Assembly: GCA_030750865.1 (NCBI GenBank)
Contig: JASMHE010000008.1
Coordinates: forward strand, 682,001 to 746,000
Origin: Alphaproteobacteria bacterium
Lineage (GTDB): Bacteria; Pseudomonadota; Alphaproteobacteria; Micavibrionales; Micavibrionaceae
Direction of reading: 5' to 3'
Length of the DNA stretch: 64,000 nt
The position numbers were made by a program, and so were the translations under genes. Below the pieces are notes generated by a model. That model did not search any database, was not told the origin of the DNA, and was given only the letters and a program-made list of their open reading frames with translations. Below, one piece after another: positions 54,684 through 63,953 of this stretch (its first letter is position 1; every line of letters begins with the position of its first letter).

Positions 54684-54702
54684 AGAGAGAGAGAGAGAGA
54701 GA
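54684..54702. repeat. AG dinucleotide microsatellite
   Basis: Nine and a half tandem AG units lie between cpoB (ending at 54734) and the start of the inserted membrane-protein gene at 54435, about 250 bases upstream of it. Such tracts are prone to slippage and could change expression, but no effect can be shown here. Confidence 0.85.
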
Positions 54703-54733
54703 AATGATATCGTAACGCATATTTGCAGAACGA

Positions 54734-55783
54734 TTAAGGACAGCCAAGAATTTCCATCTCGCGGTTTGCGCGGCTGATAATCGATGGTGCAGCCGACTCA
54801 TATTGTCTTTTCAACTGGGAAAAGGCAATGCAGGCATCTTCTTTCTTCTTCAAACCGGCCAAAGACATACCAAGCTTCAGCAAATTATCCGGCCCCTTCG
54901 TGCCATCAGGATATTTCTGATACGCCTCGGCAAAGATGCGCGCCGCACGTTCATAGTCATTACGCACATAATATGTCTCGCCGAGCCAATATTGCGCATT
55001 TGATGCCAGTTCATGATCCGGATATTCCGTAATCAGTTTCTGAAAATAGCTTGCGGCGTTCTCGTAATCTTTCTGACGCAGGTAAGAAAAGGCCATATCA
55101 TAATATTCATTGGCCGTTGCATTTTGCGGCAATGTTCCGGCGGACACATCACCACCATTGACGGCATTGCGATCCGCACCAGTCTGATCACCGCCCTGCT
55201 GGCCCTGATGGTCTTGTTGCATTTGCGGTGCATCCAGTTCCGTTTCAATCACGCGAAGGTCGGCTGCACTACGCGCTGATCCGCCGGATGCTGTCGCATC
55301 ACCACTCGGGTCAGCGTGCATCAATACATCATTACCACGAGACACAGATGACGGCGCAAAATCACGCGAAGATGCACCAACACGCGCTTCGGTATCAGCG
55401 ATCCGCATTTCAAGATCAGCCAGACGTTTTTCAACCAGCTGTTCCAGCTTTTTGATATTAAAATTATTTTGCTCTAATTGACCTGTCAGGCTCCGCAGTT
55501 CCATTTCAAGCTGCGAAACGCGCAATTCCAGATTGGCAGGCAAATCAGCATTGCCGGACGAATTTGCAGCTTGCTGCCCTTCTGCCGCACGCGGCACAGG
55601 ATACTCGCCTTTAAACACCGCTTCGCTTAAGGTCTGTATCTCGTTTTCAAGACGGCGGACCTTATTTGAGAGTTCATAGTTGGATTGCGCAAGCGCCTGA
55701 GTCGAACAAGAGAAAGCAACGACACCCATAAAAATGGCGCAAAAGCCAAGAAGATTTGTTTTTGCAAAACACGTCGTTTTCAT
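54734..55783 (-). CDS. cpoB: Cell division coordinator CpoB (YbgF), Tol-Pal system
   Basis: A 349-residue periplasmic protein. A signal peptide ends at QALA-QS (about residue 32). A coiled-coil trimerisation region (about 35-130) and a Gln/Asn/Ser-rich linker lead to C-terminal TPRs (about 225-345) with ANEYYDMAFSYLRQKDYENAASYFQKLITEYPDHELASNAQYWLGETYY. CpoB ties peptidoglycan synthesis to outer-membrane constriction. It follows pal by 72 bases. Confidence 0.92.
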   Translation of the reverse strand: MKTTCFAKTNLLGFCAIFMGVVAFSCSTQALAQSNYELSNKVRRLENEIQTLSEAVFKGEYPVPRAAEGQQAANSSGNADLPANLELRVSQLEMELRSLTGQLEQNNFNIKKLEQLVEKRLADLEMRIADTEARVGASSRDFAPSSVSRGNDVLMHADPSGDATASGGSARSAADLRVIETELDAPQMQQDHQGQQGGDQTGADRNAVNGGDVSAGTLPQNATANEYYDMAFSYLRQKDYENAASYFQKLITEYPDHELASNAQYWLGETYYVRNDYERAARIFAEAYQKYPDGTKGPDNLLKLGMSLAGLKKKEDACIAFSQLKRQYESAAPSIISRANREMEILGCP

Positions 55784-55855
55784 CGTCTCCCTCTTATTCG
55801 TCAGTCTTTATAGATAGGACATCATAGATATGACACCCACAATGTGGCGTTGTTA

Positions 55856-56386
55856 TTATTCAACCACAATCACAGAGCGTCTGTTTTGTGCCCATGCCGC
55901 TTCGTTTGATCCCAGCACAGCAGGACGTTCCTTGCCATAGCTGATGGTTGTCACACGGCTGCCATCAATGCCAAGCGCCACAAGATAGTTCTTCACTGAT
56001 GTGGCACGCTTGTCACCAAGTGCAAGGTTGTATTCACGCGTACCGCGTTCATCACAATGCCCTTCGACAATCACGTTCACATTCGGATAAATTTTCATCC
56101 ATTCAGCCTGACGTTCGATTGTCAGCTGTGCTTCGCGGCTCAAATCATAACGGTCAAAACCGAAGAAAACACGGTCACCGACATTGACGACCAAATCTTG
56201 CTGCGAGCCCGGAGCCGGACCTTCTTCAACCATGCGATCCTCAACAACAGTGCCGTCCAGCGGACCTGTTGTAATGTCTTCACGTTGTTCAACAGACATA
56301 TCACTGACCGTTGCTGTTTCTTCTGTTGTCGAACACGCAGACACACTCACCAGAATGGTTGCGACCAATAAAATACGACGGATCAT
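55856..56386 (-). CDS. pal: Peptidoglycan-associated lipoprotein Pal
   Basis: A 176-residue outer-membrane lipoprotein. The lipobox VSAC puts the lipidated Cys at residue 18. The OmpA-like domain (about 70-176) has the peptidoglycan-binding FGFDRYDLSREAQLTIERQAEWM, VIVEGHCDERGTREYNLALGDKRA and the final YGKERPAVLGSNEAAWAQNRRSVIVV. Pal joins the outer membrane to the cell wall within the Tol-Pal system. The gene upstream is not tolB. Confidence 0.97.
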   Translation of the reverse strand: MIRRILLVATILVSVSACSTTEETATVSDMSVEQREDITTGPLDGTVVEDRMVEEGPAPGSQQDLVVNVGDRVFFGFDRYDLSREAQLTIERQAEWMKIYPNVNVIVEGHCDERGTREYNLALGDKRATSVKNYLVALGIDGSRVTTISYGKERPAVLGSNEAAWAQNRRSVIVVE

Positions 56387-56533
56387 TTTTTTCTCCTGCG
56401 TTAAATTTTCTTCGGTTAATATCGAATCCCGATACCATTATTGTCAATCTGGCACCCTATGCAAGTATAGAGCAATGACAAAGTCAAATTATACATATAT
56501 TCCTTGCAAATCCGGCATTGTCATACACGCGCA

Positions 56534-57025
56534 TTAGACTTGGCAGGTTTCATTACGGCATTGCTCCGCCAGCACAATGAAGTAGTGCTTTTTATGGTCT
56601 TGCCAACCGGACAACGTCATCTCGCGAAACAGAATCAAAAACTCATTTTGCCGCGCCTGCTCCATCACCGGCTGAAACATATTCTGATCCGACATGTAAT
56701 AGCTGTGAATGCGGTATGTATTCTCTTCGGCCGTACGCTTTTCCTTGAATTTCAATTGATCACCAACCTGCAAAGCGAACAACGCTTTCGATAGCCCGCT
56801 ATCCGATGCATTGATAATTTTGGCCTGCCCTGAAAAATCACCGCGCATGCCGTAAGAAAACTGATTATCCGCCAAAACGAACTCTCTGTCATGGACATTG
56901 ATCTTCGATACGGGCTGCCAGAAACCTGATACAAAATCAGGCTTGTCCTGTGGCTTCAGGCCGGACCACAACAAAAAGGCCGACAAGGATAAACAAAACA
57001 AAAGAAAGACAGTCGCAAAACGCAT
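56534..57025 (-). CDS. Small exported or membrane protein, unknown function
   Basis: A 163-residue protein with an N-terminal hydrophobic helix (RFATVFLLFCLSLSAFLLW, about 2-20) that could be a signal anchor. The rest is soluble, with a WQPVSKINVHDREF stretch and two cysteines near the C-terminus (QCRNETC). I do not recognise a family. The ATG at 57025 is preferred over a start at 57091 as it begins at the helix and has AGGAG upstream. It occupies the place where tolB is usually found, next to pal. Confidence 0.45.
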   Translation of the reverse strand: MRFATVFLLFCLSLSAFLLWSGLKPQDKPDFVSGFWQPVSKINVHDREFVLADNQFSYGMRGDFSGQAKIINASDSGLSKALFALQVGDQLKFKEKRTAEENTYRIHSYYMSDQNMFQPVMEQARQNEFLILFREMTLSGWQDHKKHYFIVLAEQCRNETCQV

Positions 57026-57132
57026 GATATTGAAATCTCCTGAAAACGGATGACGGTACATATCTAATGCTTTAGGCGAAAAAAATGACAAGAATAAGGC
57101 AGATATGATTTTTTTGCCGATTAATTCATCAC

Positions 57133-57990
57133 TTAATTCATCATATGCTTGATTTCATGCAGCAATGCCTGCGCTTCGGCGCGCTCGGCCTGATCATCGA
57201 CTTGATCAATATAATCTTCCAGCAACGACACCGCTTGCTTATGCTGCCCTTCCCGTGCGTATAAAATACCGGCTTCAAATAATAATTTTTCTTCCTGCGG
57301 CGCGAATAAGCGGGTCATTTCGATAATGTCCAGCGCTTCGTCATACGCTTCCTGTTCAATCAAACGGAACTTATGATTATTCATCAAGCGCACCAACACA
57401 TCACGTTTGGAAACCGGCGCGTAATAGGCCGTTGACATTTCAGCCTGCGGCCCGATATGCGCCTTAATCAGACGGCGTAAATCAGCCGCATCAACCGTTT
57501 CAAATGCATTAAACGGATCAACAATCATCTGTTCGCCGCCCCGATCAATGCGGATCAGAAAATGCCCCGGCATATTCAGGCCATAAACATCACAATCAAG
57601 ACTGTCGGCAATATGCATTGCCAATATTGCCAGCGCAATCGGCATTCCCTTACGACGGTCGATCACCCGTACAATATCCGCATTTTGCAAATCATCATAT
57701 GTGTCCCGATCACCTTCATAGGAAAATTCATCGCAAAGCACCTCTTTCAGAATATTGGCTATAAAGCGCGCACCGTGATTGTCGGCCTGACCATGTCCTT
57801 TTTGAAACAGCGTGTGTGCCGAGATCACAAGTTTTTCGAGATGGGTATAATAACGATCCAAAGATAAACCGGGATGCAGCAGGCCTGAAATAATTATGGC
57901 CGTTTTTGCAACAGAAATATCGGCATCGTCCTGTGCGCCGCACTGCCGGAGTGCGTCTTTAAGGTCTTCTGCTTGTTCTGTTAGCTCCAT
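57133..57990 (-). CDS. SirB1-family transglutaminase-like/TPR protein
   Basis: A 285-residue member of the SirB1/transglutaminase-like family. The core is FSYEGDRDTYDDLQNADIVRVIDRRKGMPIALAILAMHIADSLDCDVYGLNMPGHFLIRID (about 95-155), with the conserved Gly-Met-Pro and Pro-Gly-His-Phe. A C-terminal TPR part follows (LLFEAGILYAREGQHKQAVSLLEDYID). The cysteine of true transglutaminases is not obvious at the usual place. Its role is unknown. It is six bases before the BON lipoprotein gene. Confidence 0.8.
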   Translation of the reverse strand: MELTEQAEDLKDALRQCGAQDDADISVAKTAIIISGLLHPGLSLDRYYTHLEKLVISAHTLFQKGHGQADNHGARFIANILKEVLCDEFSYEGDRDTYDDLQNADIVRVIDRRKGMPIALAILAMHIADSLDCDVYGLNMPGHFLIRIDRGGEQMIVDPFNAFETVDAADLRRLIKAHIGPQAEMSTAYYAPVSKRDVLVRLMNNHKFRLIEQEAYDEALDIIEMTRLFAPQEEKLLFEAGILYAREGQHKQAVSLLEDYIDQVDDQAERAEAQALLHEIKHMMN

Positions 57991-57996
57991 AAAACG

Positions 57997-58644
57997 CTAT
58001 TCCTGCAGGTTTTCCTCGTTCACAGGTTCAGACACAATACGGTTATCACCGGGACCGGCAATCTTCACGTAACTGACGACCTGTTTTACATTCGGAATGG
58101 TGCGGGCTTCTTCAATCGCGCGGTCAATCTCGATCTGGTTCTGCGCAACCCCCATCAGGTAAACCGTGCCATTAACCGTATCAATCGTGTAATTAATCGA
58201 TTGTACATCCTTGTTAAATGTTAGCGCCGTCCGCAGACGCGTCGTAATCCATTGATCCTTGATATAACCGGAAACACCTTCGCCTTCGGCAACGCGGATT
58301 TCATTGATGACCTGACGCACGCCGTCAACCTGCCATGCAAGACGCACAGCCTCGACACGGTCCGTTGAATTTTGCACAACCCCCGTCAGCAAGACGCGCC
58401 CCTGATTGACCGTGATGTTCAGCTTCGAAAACGTATTCAAATCATATTTGAACCATTTATCGTTAATCAGCGCCTTGATCTGCAAATCTTTGGCCGTACT
58501 GCGAATCCCGCCTTCACGTGCCGCACTTACGCCAACAGCAGCGCCCGTGCCGGCCGCCATGCCAACGGGCGTACATCCGGAGGTCAGCAACAAAGAAGAC
58601 AAGGCCAAAACAGCCACAACAGAAAAAGAAATCGTTTTCGACAT
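57997..58644 (-). CDS. BON-domain periplasmic lipoprotein
   Basis: A 215-residue lipoprotein with two BON domains. A lipobox LTSGC gives the lipidated Cys at residue 24. The first BON (about 57-117) has the NDKWFKYDLNTFSKLNITVNQGRVLLTGVVQN pattern; the second (about 135-195) has TRLRTALTFNKDVQSINYTIDTVNGTVYLMGVAQN. Similar dual-BON lipoproteins (DolP-like) support envelope integrity. The ATG at 58644 begins at the signal peptide; an upstream frame adds 31 unlikely residues. It is between the SirB1 gene and yraN. Confidence 0.85.
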   Translation of the reverse strand: MSKTISFSVVAVLALSSLLLTSGCTPVGMAAGTGAAVGVSAAREGGIRSTAKDLQIKALINDKWFKYDLNTFSKLNITVNQGRVLLTGVVQNSTDRVEAVRLAWQVDGVRQVINEIRVAEGEGVSGYIKDQWITTRLRTALTFNKDVQSINYTIDTVNGTVYLMGVAQNQIEIDRAIEEARTIPNVKQVVSYVKIAGPGDNRIVSEPVNEENLQE

Positions 58645-58740
58645 TTTTAAGACACCATTGAAATTAAGCGTTGGTAATAAGATGATATAACATTGATTAC
58701 TGTACGAATATACAGCAGCTTTGCGCATTTGGTACATATA

Positions 58741-59136
58741 TTATGTAGGCATCTGCCACACATTGTCCAGATACCGCCATTTCAAGACGGACGAGAATGC
58801 AAAGAAATCAAAACGCATTTCGTCATCCGCATATTCGGGATGACGCTGAATATATAACAAAGCCGCCCGCCCGATCCTGCTCTGCATCCGTTGATCCAGC
58901 GATTCCAAAGCTGTGGATAAATCACGCCGTGCTTTCACTTCAACAAAAACAATCGTTTTCCGGCGACGTGCGATAATATCGATTTCGCCACTGCGCGTTT
59001 TATAACGACGCGCCAAAATGCGATATCCTTTCAAACGCAGCACCAGCGCCGCAACAAACTCGGTCCATAAACCGTAACGATACGATCCGGTTTTTTGTTT
59101 GTCTGTCCGGCTGTTTTTGCTATCAGACGCCCCCAT
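58741..59136 (-). CDS. YraN family (UPF0102) endonuclease-like protein
   Basis: A 131-residue member of the YraN/UPF0102 family with an endonuclease-like fold. The core SGEIDIIARRRKTIVFVEVKARRD has the acidic and lysine residues of the fold. The N-terminal region ELWTEFVAALVLRLKGYRILARRYK is typical, with Tyr instead of the more usual Trp-N-x-R. Biochemical function is uncertain, possibly Holliday-junction-related. It lies four bases after rsmI, the usual neighbour. Confidence 0.9.
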   Translation of the reverse strand: MGASDSKNSRTDKQKTGSYRYGLWTEFVAALVLRLKGYRILARRYKTRSGEIDIIARRRKTIVFVEVKARRDLSTALESLDQRMQSRIGRAALLYIQRHPEYADDEMRFDFFAFSSVLKWRYLDNVWQMPT

Positions 59137-59139
59137 ATT

Positions 59140-60018
59140 CTAAGTCTTTCCGGCTTTGCTTAGGGCCAATGCGCGCGCATAAATTTCCTTTTTGGATAAA
59201 CCCGTCTGACCGGCGACCAGCGTTGCCGCATCTTTGACACGGTGCGCTTCCAGTGCCTGCGCAATCAACGCATCAACATCCTGCGCATCCGGTGCGGATT
59301 CCGTCGCCGGGCCGATTACCAATACAATTTCCCCCTTTGGCACGCCATGTTCCGCATAATAAGCCATTAAATCGGCGGCTGTGCCGCGCTGCACATCTTC
59401 GTACAGCTTTGTAATTTCACGCACGACCGCCACATCCCGCGCCCCGAGTGTTTCATCGATCGCCTGCAAGCTTGCACCAAGACGCGGCCCCGTTTCAAAA
59501 CAAATCAGTGTCATCGCCTGCCCGTTCCACGGCTCAAAAAAGTGGGTACGCGCTTGTTGTTTGGACGGCGCAAACCCTAAAAACACAAAACGGTCCGACG
59601 GCAATGCTGATAATTGCAAGGCCGCAAGCGGCGCGCTGGCGCCGGGAATGGTTGTCACATGAATATTTTCGGCCACACAGTCCCGCACAAGTTTATATCC
59701 CGGATCGGAAATCAGCGGCGTGCCCGCATCACTGACAAGCGCCACGGTCTTACCGTCTTTCAACATATCAATGATGGTGCGGCGTTTTGCCTCATCGCTG
59801 TGGTCATTATAAAAGAACAGCTTGGCGTCAATGTCGCACGCGCTGAGTAATTTTCCGGTCACGCGCGTATCCTCGCACACGACAATATCAGCCTCACGCA
59901 GAACATTCACCGCACGGAACGTCAGATCCTGTAAATTGCCGATCGGCGTGGCCACCAAATAAAGACCTGATGCAAAATGTTGCTTTTTGTTCAAAAAAGG
60001 GAAATTATAATCATTCAT
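59140..60018 (-). CDS. rsmI: 16S rRNA (cytidine-2'-O)-methyltransferase RsmI
   Basis: A 292-residue TP-methylase family enzyme that methylates the 2'-O of C1402 in 16S rRNA using S-adenosylmethionine. Motifs are GLYLVATPIGNLQDLTFRAVNVLREADIVVCEDTRVTGKLL, the SDAGTPLISDPGYKLV stretch and TIPGASAPLAALQLSALPSDRFVFLGF. A C-terminal helical segment ends with TGLSKKEIYARALALSK. It is first in the leftward rsmI-yraN-BON set and divergent from the LpoA-type gene. Confidence 0.96.
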   Translation of the reverse strand: MNDYNFPFLNKKQHFASGLYLVATPIGNLQDLTFRAVNVLREADIVVCEDTRVTGKLLSACDIDAKLFFYNDHSDEAKRRTIIDMLKDGKTVALVSDAGTPLISDPGYKLVRDCVAENIHVTTIPGASAPLAALQLSALPSDRFVFLGFAPSKQQARTHFFEPWNGQAMTLICFETGPRLGASLQAIDETLGARDVAVVREITKLYEDVQRGTAADLMAYYAEHGVPKGEIVLVIGPATESAPDAQDVDALIAQALEAHRVKDAATLVAGQTGLSKKEIYARALALSKAGKT

Positions 60019-60056
60019 ACTTTTTGGATAGGATGAAATGTGCTAACGATCAAGCC

Positions 60057-61754
60057 ATGAAAAAATATTTTGCCCCGCTATTATTGCTCTTTTTACTTGT
60101 AACACAGATCAGCTGCGTCCCGGGCGCATATCGCACGCCGTGGGATAGCCCGTCCGCACAAACCGGAAAAGCGGCCCAAGCCCCGCATGTCTTACTGAAT
60201 TCCGGCACATATGCCACCGTCGAGCCACAGCAGGATTCTTATCTGACCGAAGCGGCGGCACAAGCAAACACGGATCAGGGCAATACGCATATCGAAACCG
60301 CACAAGCCCCTGCCGCACAACAGGGAGCACAGGACACAACAGCCACAGCGCCCCAAGATCAGGGATCGGCCGACGATATTGTCGTCGCACAGAGCTATAG
60401 TGAAACCCTTTACGCAGAGCAAAACGCGGAACAAAACAAACAGGCCTACACACAAGGTCGCACATCAAACCGTTACGGACAGCAAAAACAAGATGCAATG
60501 GCTACATCGCCCTCTATTGCACCACCTGCCGGACGCAACACATCGATCACAATAGCACTTCTCGCCCCGCTGAGCGGTGAACAGAAAAATCTCGGACAAG
60601 GGCTGTTGCAATCTGCGCAGATGGCCATGTTCGAACTGGACGCACCGAACATCAATCTGTTGCCACGCGACACCAAAGGCACACAACAAGGCGCGGAACA
60701 AGCCGTTCAATCCGCGATTGATGCGGGCGCACATCTGATTATCGGGCCGCTTTTCTCACACAGCGTGCGGGCCGCAAAACCTTACGCAAGACGTGCGGAC
60801 GTGCCGATGGTTGCCTTCACAACCGACTGGACGCTGGCTGACAGAAACACCTTTATCATGAGCTTCCTGCCTTTCGCGCAGGTACAACGGATTGCCGAAT
60901 ACGCGCACCGTATGGGTTACGAGAATATCGGCATCCTCACGCCGAATACGGAATACGGCAATGCCGTCATCGCGGCATATAACTCTATGGCTTATCGTCT
61001 GGGCATGCCGACGGCACAGATCGTGCGTTTCAGCCCCGAAGAACGCGACATCTCCGGCGTTGTGAAAGAATTTGCGCATTACGACCAGCGCAAACTGGCA
61101 CTGGAAGAAAAAATTCTGGAAACGGAAGAATATCTGGCGACAACCCCGAATGATTTCGCTGCGCGGGCAGAACTTGCAAAACTCGAAGAAATGACACTTC
61201 TGGGTGAACCACCATACGACGCTGTACTCTTGCCCGTCGGCGGTGAACAGGCCCGCACGATCGGCAACCTGCTCAGCTTCTATGAAATGCCGCCATCCAC
61301 CGTCAAACGTCTTGGCACAGGTCTTTGGGATGAAGAAGGCCTTGCAACAGAACCCGGACTGGAAGGCAGCTGGTTTGCCGCGCCGCCACCGCAAAGCCGC
61401 GCAGAATTTGAACGCCGTTACAGAGATATATACGGCCAAGCTGCGCCGCGTCTTGCGACGTTATCTTACGACACAATGGCACTGGCTATTGCATTGTCAC
61501 GCTACAGCATGGCACATTACGCCCCATCATCCGACCACACGCCGTTTAAACGCGACACCATAATCAATCCGAATGGCTTTGCCGGTATCGACGGGATTTT
61601 CAGATTCAGAAATGACGGTCTGGTTGAACGCGGGATTGCCGTGATGGAATTTCAAGACGGCCAGATCAAAGTCATCGATCCGGCGCCGCGGACATTCCAA
61701 AAACAGCCCCAAGCATCAGATCAATCATCCGTGCATTCGGGCGTGACACGATAA
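60057..61754 (+). CDS. LpoA-type penicillin-binding protein activator lipoprotein
   Basis: A 565-residue outer-membrane lipoprotein. The lipobox ends at Cys20. A Gln/Ala/Thr-rich low-complexity linker (about 40-145) precedes a periplasmic-binding-protein-fold domain (about 150-560), with TIALLAPLSGEQKNLGQGLLQSAQMAMFELDAPNINLLPRDTKGTQQGA. LpoA stimulates PBP1A; in alphaproteobacteria the domain-only form is found beside rsmI and yraN as here. The ATG at 60057 begins the signal peptide; upstream starts would overlap rsmI. The enzyme partner is not in the window. Confidence 0.82.
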   Translation: MKKYFAPLLLLFLLVTQISCVPGAYRTPWDSPSAQTGKAAQAPHVLLNSGTYATVEPQQDSYLTEAAAQANTDQGNTHIETAQAPAAQQGAQDTTATAPQDQGSADDIVVAQSYSETLYAEQNAEQNKQAYTQGRTSNRYGQQKQDAMATSPSIAPPAGRNTSITIALLAPLSGEQKNLGQGLLQSAQMAMFELDAPNINLLPRDTKGTQQGAEQAVQSAIDAGAHLIIGPLFSHSVRAAKPYARRADVPMVAFTTDWTLADRNTFIMSFLPFAQVQRIAEYAHRMGYENIGILTPNTEYGNAVIAAYNSMAYRLGMPTAQIVRFSPEERDISGVVKEFAHYDQRKLALEEKILETEEYLATTPNDFAARAELAKLEEMTLLGEPPYDAVLLPVGGEQARTIGNLLSFYEMPPSTVKRLGTGLWDEEGLATEPGLEGSWFAAPPPQSRAEFERRYRDIYGQAAPRLATLSYDTMALAIALSRYSMAHYAPSSDHTPFKRDTIINPNGFAGIDGIFRFRNDGLVERGIAVMEFQDGQIKVIDPAPRTFQKQPQASDQSSVHSGVTR

Positions 61755-61900
61755 ACATCGTCATACCGACGCAAGCCTAAACTGACAGCGGCCTGAAACG
61801 CGTAACCCTGAAAACAAGTCACGATGTTTGCGGCGCGTAGCGCGTCGGCAGGCACGTTCTCATAATAATAGATGAAAGTAAAAACGATCCACGTAAAGGC

Positions 61901-62866
61901 TTAGTTGCCCAAGAAGGCCTGCAGTTCATCTTCCTCGGCAGGAATAATTTCACCATACTCGGCATTCATATTCCGGCGCATTGCCGCAAAGATTTTCTGC
62001 GGAATATTCACGTGCGAGGCCTGCTCCAGCCCCTTGAAGCCAGGAAATGTATTGGCTTCGCAAATTGTGTAACCCTCTTCGGTAAACAGCAAATCAATAC
62101 CGGCAACCTGAATATCCAGAATTTTTGCGGTCTGGATCGCAAGCTCCACAGCCCGATCATCCGGTTCAAAGGCCATGACCTGACCGCCTGTGCTGTAATT
62201 CGCCTTGAAACCACCATCTTTGGCGCGGCGCTCCATCGCGGCAACGACCTCGCCATCAACGACAAACAGGCGCAAATCGCGCCCCTTGCTGACGGACATG
62301 AATTTCTGGAAGATCATCTGGATATTCGGGTTTGTTTCACCGATCAATTCCATCAGATCGTGGAACGCACCGGTATCCTCAATCAGGAATACACCGCTGC
62401 CGTTTGATCCCAGAATGGTCTTTACGACAATCGGAAAACCGATTGTGCGCTCAATCAAATCAATATCGACAGGGAATTTCGCCAGCATCGTGACAGGCGT
62501 CGGAATGGCATTTTCGGCCAAAATCTGGTGCGTGTGCAATTTATCGGCAACGGTTTCGATGGTCGATGCTTTGTTAAAGACTTTTACACCCAAACGTTCC
62601 AATTGCCGGATAATCGAAAGCTGGAAATACCCACGGTCACCGTGGTGCAGATAAGGAAAACAATAATCAGGCAATGCTGTCGGGTTTCCATCAATCAAAA
62701 TGGAATCACGATCACCTTCTGTCACAAGAATATCGAATTGCGACGGGCTGTACACTTTCAGTGTTATCTCATCAAGCTTTGCAGCCTCGGCAACCAGTCG
62801 TCTGACTTCAAACGCCAGATCTTCGGTGGATTCAACATCACCACCATATATAACCCATACTTCCAT
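61901..62866 (-). CDS. RimK-type ATP-grasp ligase
   Basis: A 321-residue ATP-grasp protein, likely an amino-acid ligase of the RimK group. The central ATP-binding part runs from FPIVVKTILGSNGSGVFLIEDTGAF to LRLFVVDGEVVAAMERRAKDG. It then has the STGGQVMAFEPDDRAVELA stretch, and VAGIDLLFTEEGYTICEANTFPGFKGLE with the metal-binding Glu and Asn. The substrate cannot be read from the sequence; glutamate addition to a protein or small molecule is the family norm. The ATG at 62866 has AAGG seven bases upstream. It converges on the LpoA gene. Confidence 0.78.
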   Translation of the reverse strand: MEVWVIYGGDVESTEDLAFEVRRLVAEAAKLDEITLKVYSPSQFDILVTEGDRDSILIDGNPTALPDYCFPYLHHGDRGYFQLSIIRQLERLGVKVFNKASTIETVADKLHTHQILAENAIPTPVTMLAKFPVDIDLIERTIGFPIVVKTILGSNGSGVFLIEDTGAFHDLMELIGETNPNIQMIFQKFMSVSKGRDLRLFVVDGEVVAAMERRAKDGGFKANYSTGGQVMAFEPDDRAVELAIQTAKILDIQVAGIDLLFTEEGYTICEANTFPGFKGLEQASHVNIPQKIFAAMRRNMNAEYGEIIPAEEDELQAFLGN

Positions 62867-63335
62867 CGTTTTACCTTTTCGTCCCTGAGGCCTCTTTGCT
62901 GTTCTGCAAACAAGATGCAACCCGCCTCAATACGCTGTCTTTCATATCTCTTTTCACACCACACCTTAACGCAAAAAACAACAAAACTCAAAATCTGAAG
63001 TTATTATTTTTCCAAGATAGACTTGGCATAGCGCTAAAAATAAGAAAAGCATCATATAAGCCAATCTATTGTCTGTAAAGCAAACAATAGCATGCCCCCA
63101 CAAATTCAATAATATTCTTATTTATCATAGCGTTAAATACATTCACTCAAGAACAAAATTCCTTTTCATCCAAAAGACCGTATTAAAAGCTTCTATACTG
63201 AAAAAGTTTTTGCTATAACGCGCACAAATGGTTGCATTCCGGAAAAATATAGTTTAATACGAAACGGATCGTAGCTCATAATAAACGATAAATAACATAT
63301 TGAATAAACAGCAGATAACATACTGAGGTGAAACG
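62867..63335. other. AT-rich intergenic region upstream of TetR gene
   Basis: This 469-base divergent gap is notably AT-rich. It holds the upstream regions of the ATP-grasp gene and of the TetR gene. A 7-bp inverted repeat, CTATTGT (63066-63072) and ACAATAG (63084-63090), is the only clear symmetric element and could be an operator. I see no gene or RNA gene. Confidence 0.45.
63066..63090. promoter_or_regulatory. Inverted repeat, candidate operator
   Basis: CTATTGT and ACAATAG are perfectly symmetric around an 11-base spacer, in the gap shared by the RimK-type gene and the TetR gene. TetR-family proteins bind such palindromes and often their own upstream region. The link is inference. Confidence 0.3.
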
Positions 63336-63953
63336 GTGTCTTTAAAAACGGAACAAGCGCAGGACAATACAAGCAACAAAAAAGCCGGTCGTCCACGGTC
63401 GAAAGAATCGCGAAAAGCGATCCTGAACGCGACGAAAAGATTACTGACACACATGCCGCTGAGCGAACTGTCTATCGAAGCTATTGCAAAAAAAGCAGGC
63501 GTCGGCAAAACCACAATTTACAGATGGTGGCCAAACAAAGCGGCTATCGCAATGGAAACATTACTTGAACAGCCCGGCGTCCAGACGATTATCCCGACCA
63601 CTGCGACATCCGCACAATCCATCGCCAAACAGTTGGAAAGCCTGATCCGTCAACTCAAAGGGCAAAACGGGCGAATCATTGCGGGCATCATCGCCGAAAG
63701 TCAGGCCAGCGAAGATGTGCTTGAATTACTGTACACAGCTTTCCTGAAAGACCGCGTTGAACCATTGACGCAGTCCATTGAGGACGGAAAAGCAAACGGT
63801 GAGTTCCGCGCAGAACTGGATACAAGCATTGCTCTTGATATGCTACTCGGCCCTCTTTTCATGCGCGTTCTCAGCGGTGAACACGGCATTGACGATCATT
63901 TCGCGACCAATTTCCCAACCGAAGCGATCAAGGCATTATCCCGGGACTCATAG
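63336..63953 (+). CDS. TetR/AcrR family transcriptional regulator
   Basis: A 205-residue repressor-type regulator. The N-terminal helix-turn-helix region is SKESRKAILNATKRLLTHMPLSELSIEAIAKKAGVGKTTIYRWWPNKAAIAMETLLE (about 22-80), with the recognition helix at VGKTTIYRWW. The ligand-binding half is TetR_C-type. It starts at GTG with TGAGGTG upstream. Its target is unknown; the divergent ATP-grasp gene, or a gene beyond the right edge, is possible. Confidence 0.9.
   Translation: MSLKTEQAQDNTSNKKAGRPRSKESRKAILNATKRLLTHMPLSELSIEAIAKKAGVGKTTIYRWWPNKAAIAMETLLEQPGVQTIIPTTATSAQSIAKQLESLIRQLKGQNGRIIAGIIAESQASEDVLELLYTAFLKDRVEPLTQSIEDGKANGEFRAELDTSIALDMLLGPLFMRVLSGEHGIDDHFATNFPTEAIKALSRDS

Noticed and set aside
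61753-61829. AAACATCGT and ACGATGTTT, a 9-bp inverted repeat between the converging LpoA-type and RimK-type genes
   Set aside because: The arms are 59 bases apart with no T run, so it is not a convincing terminator. A larger folded RNA is possible but unsupported.
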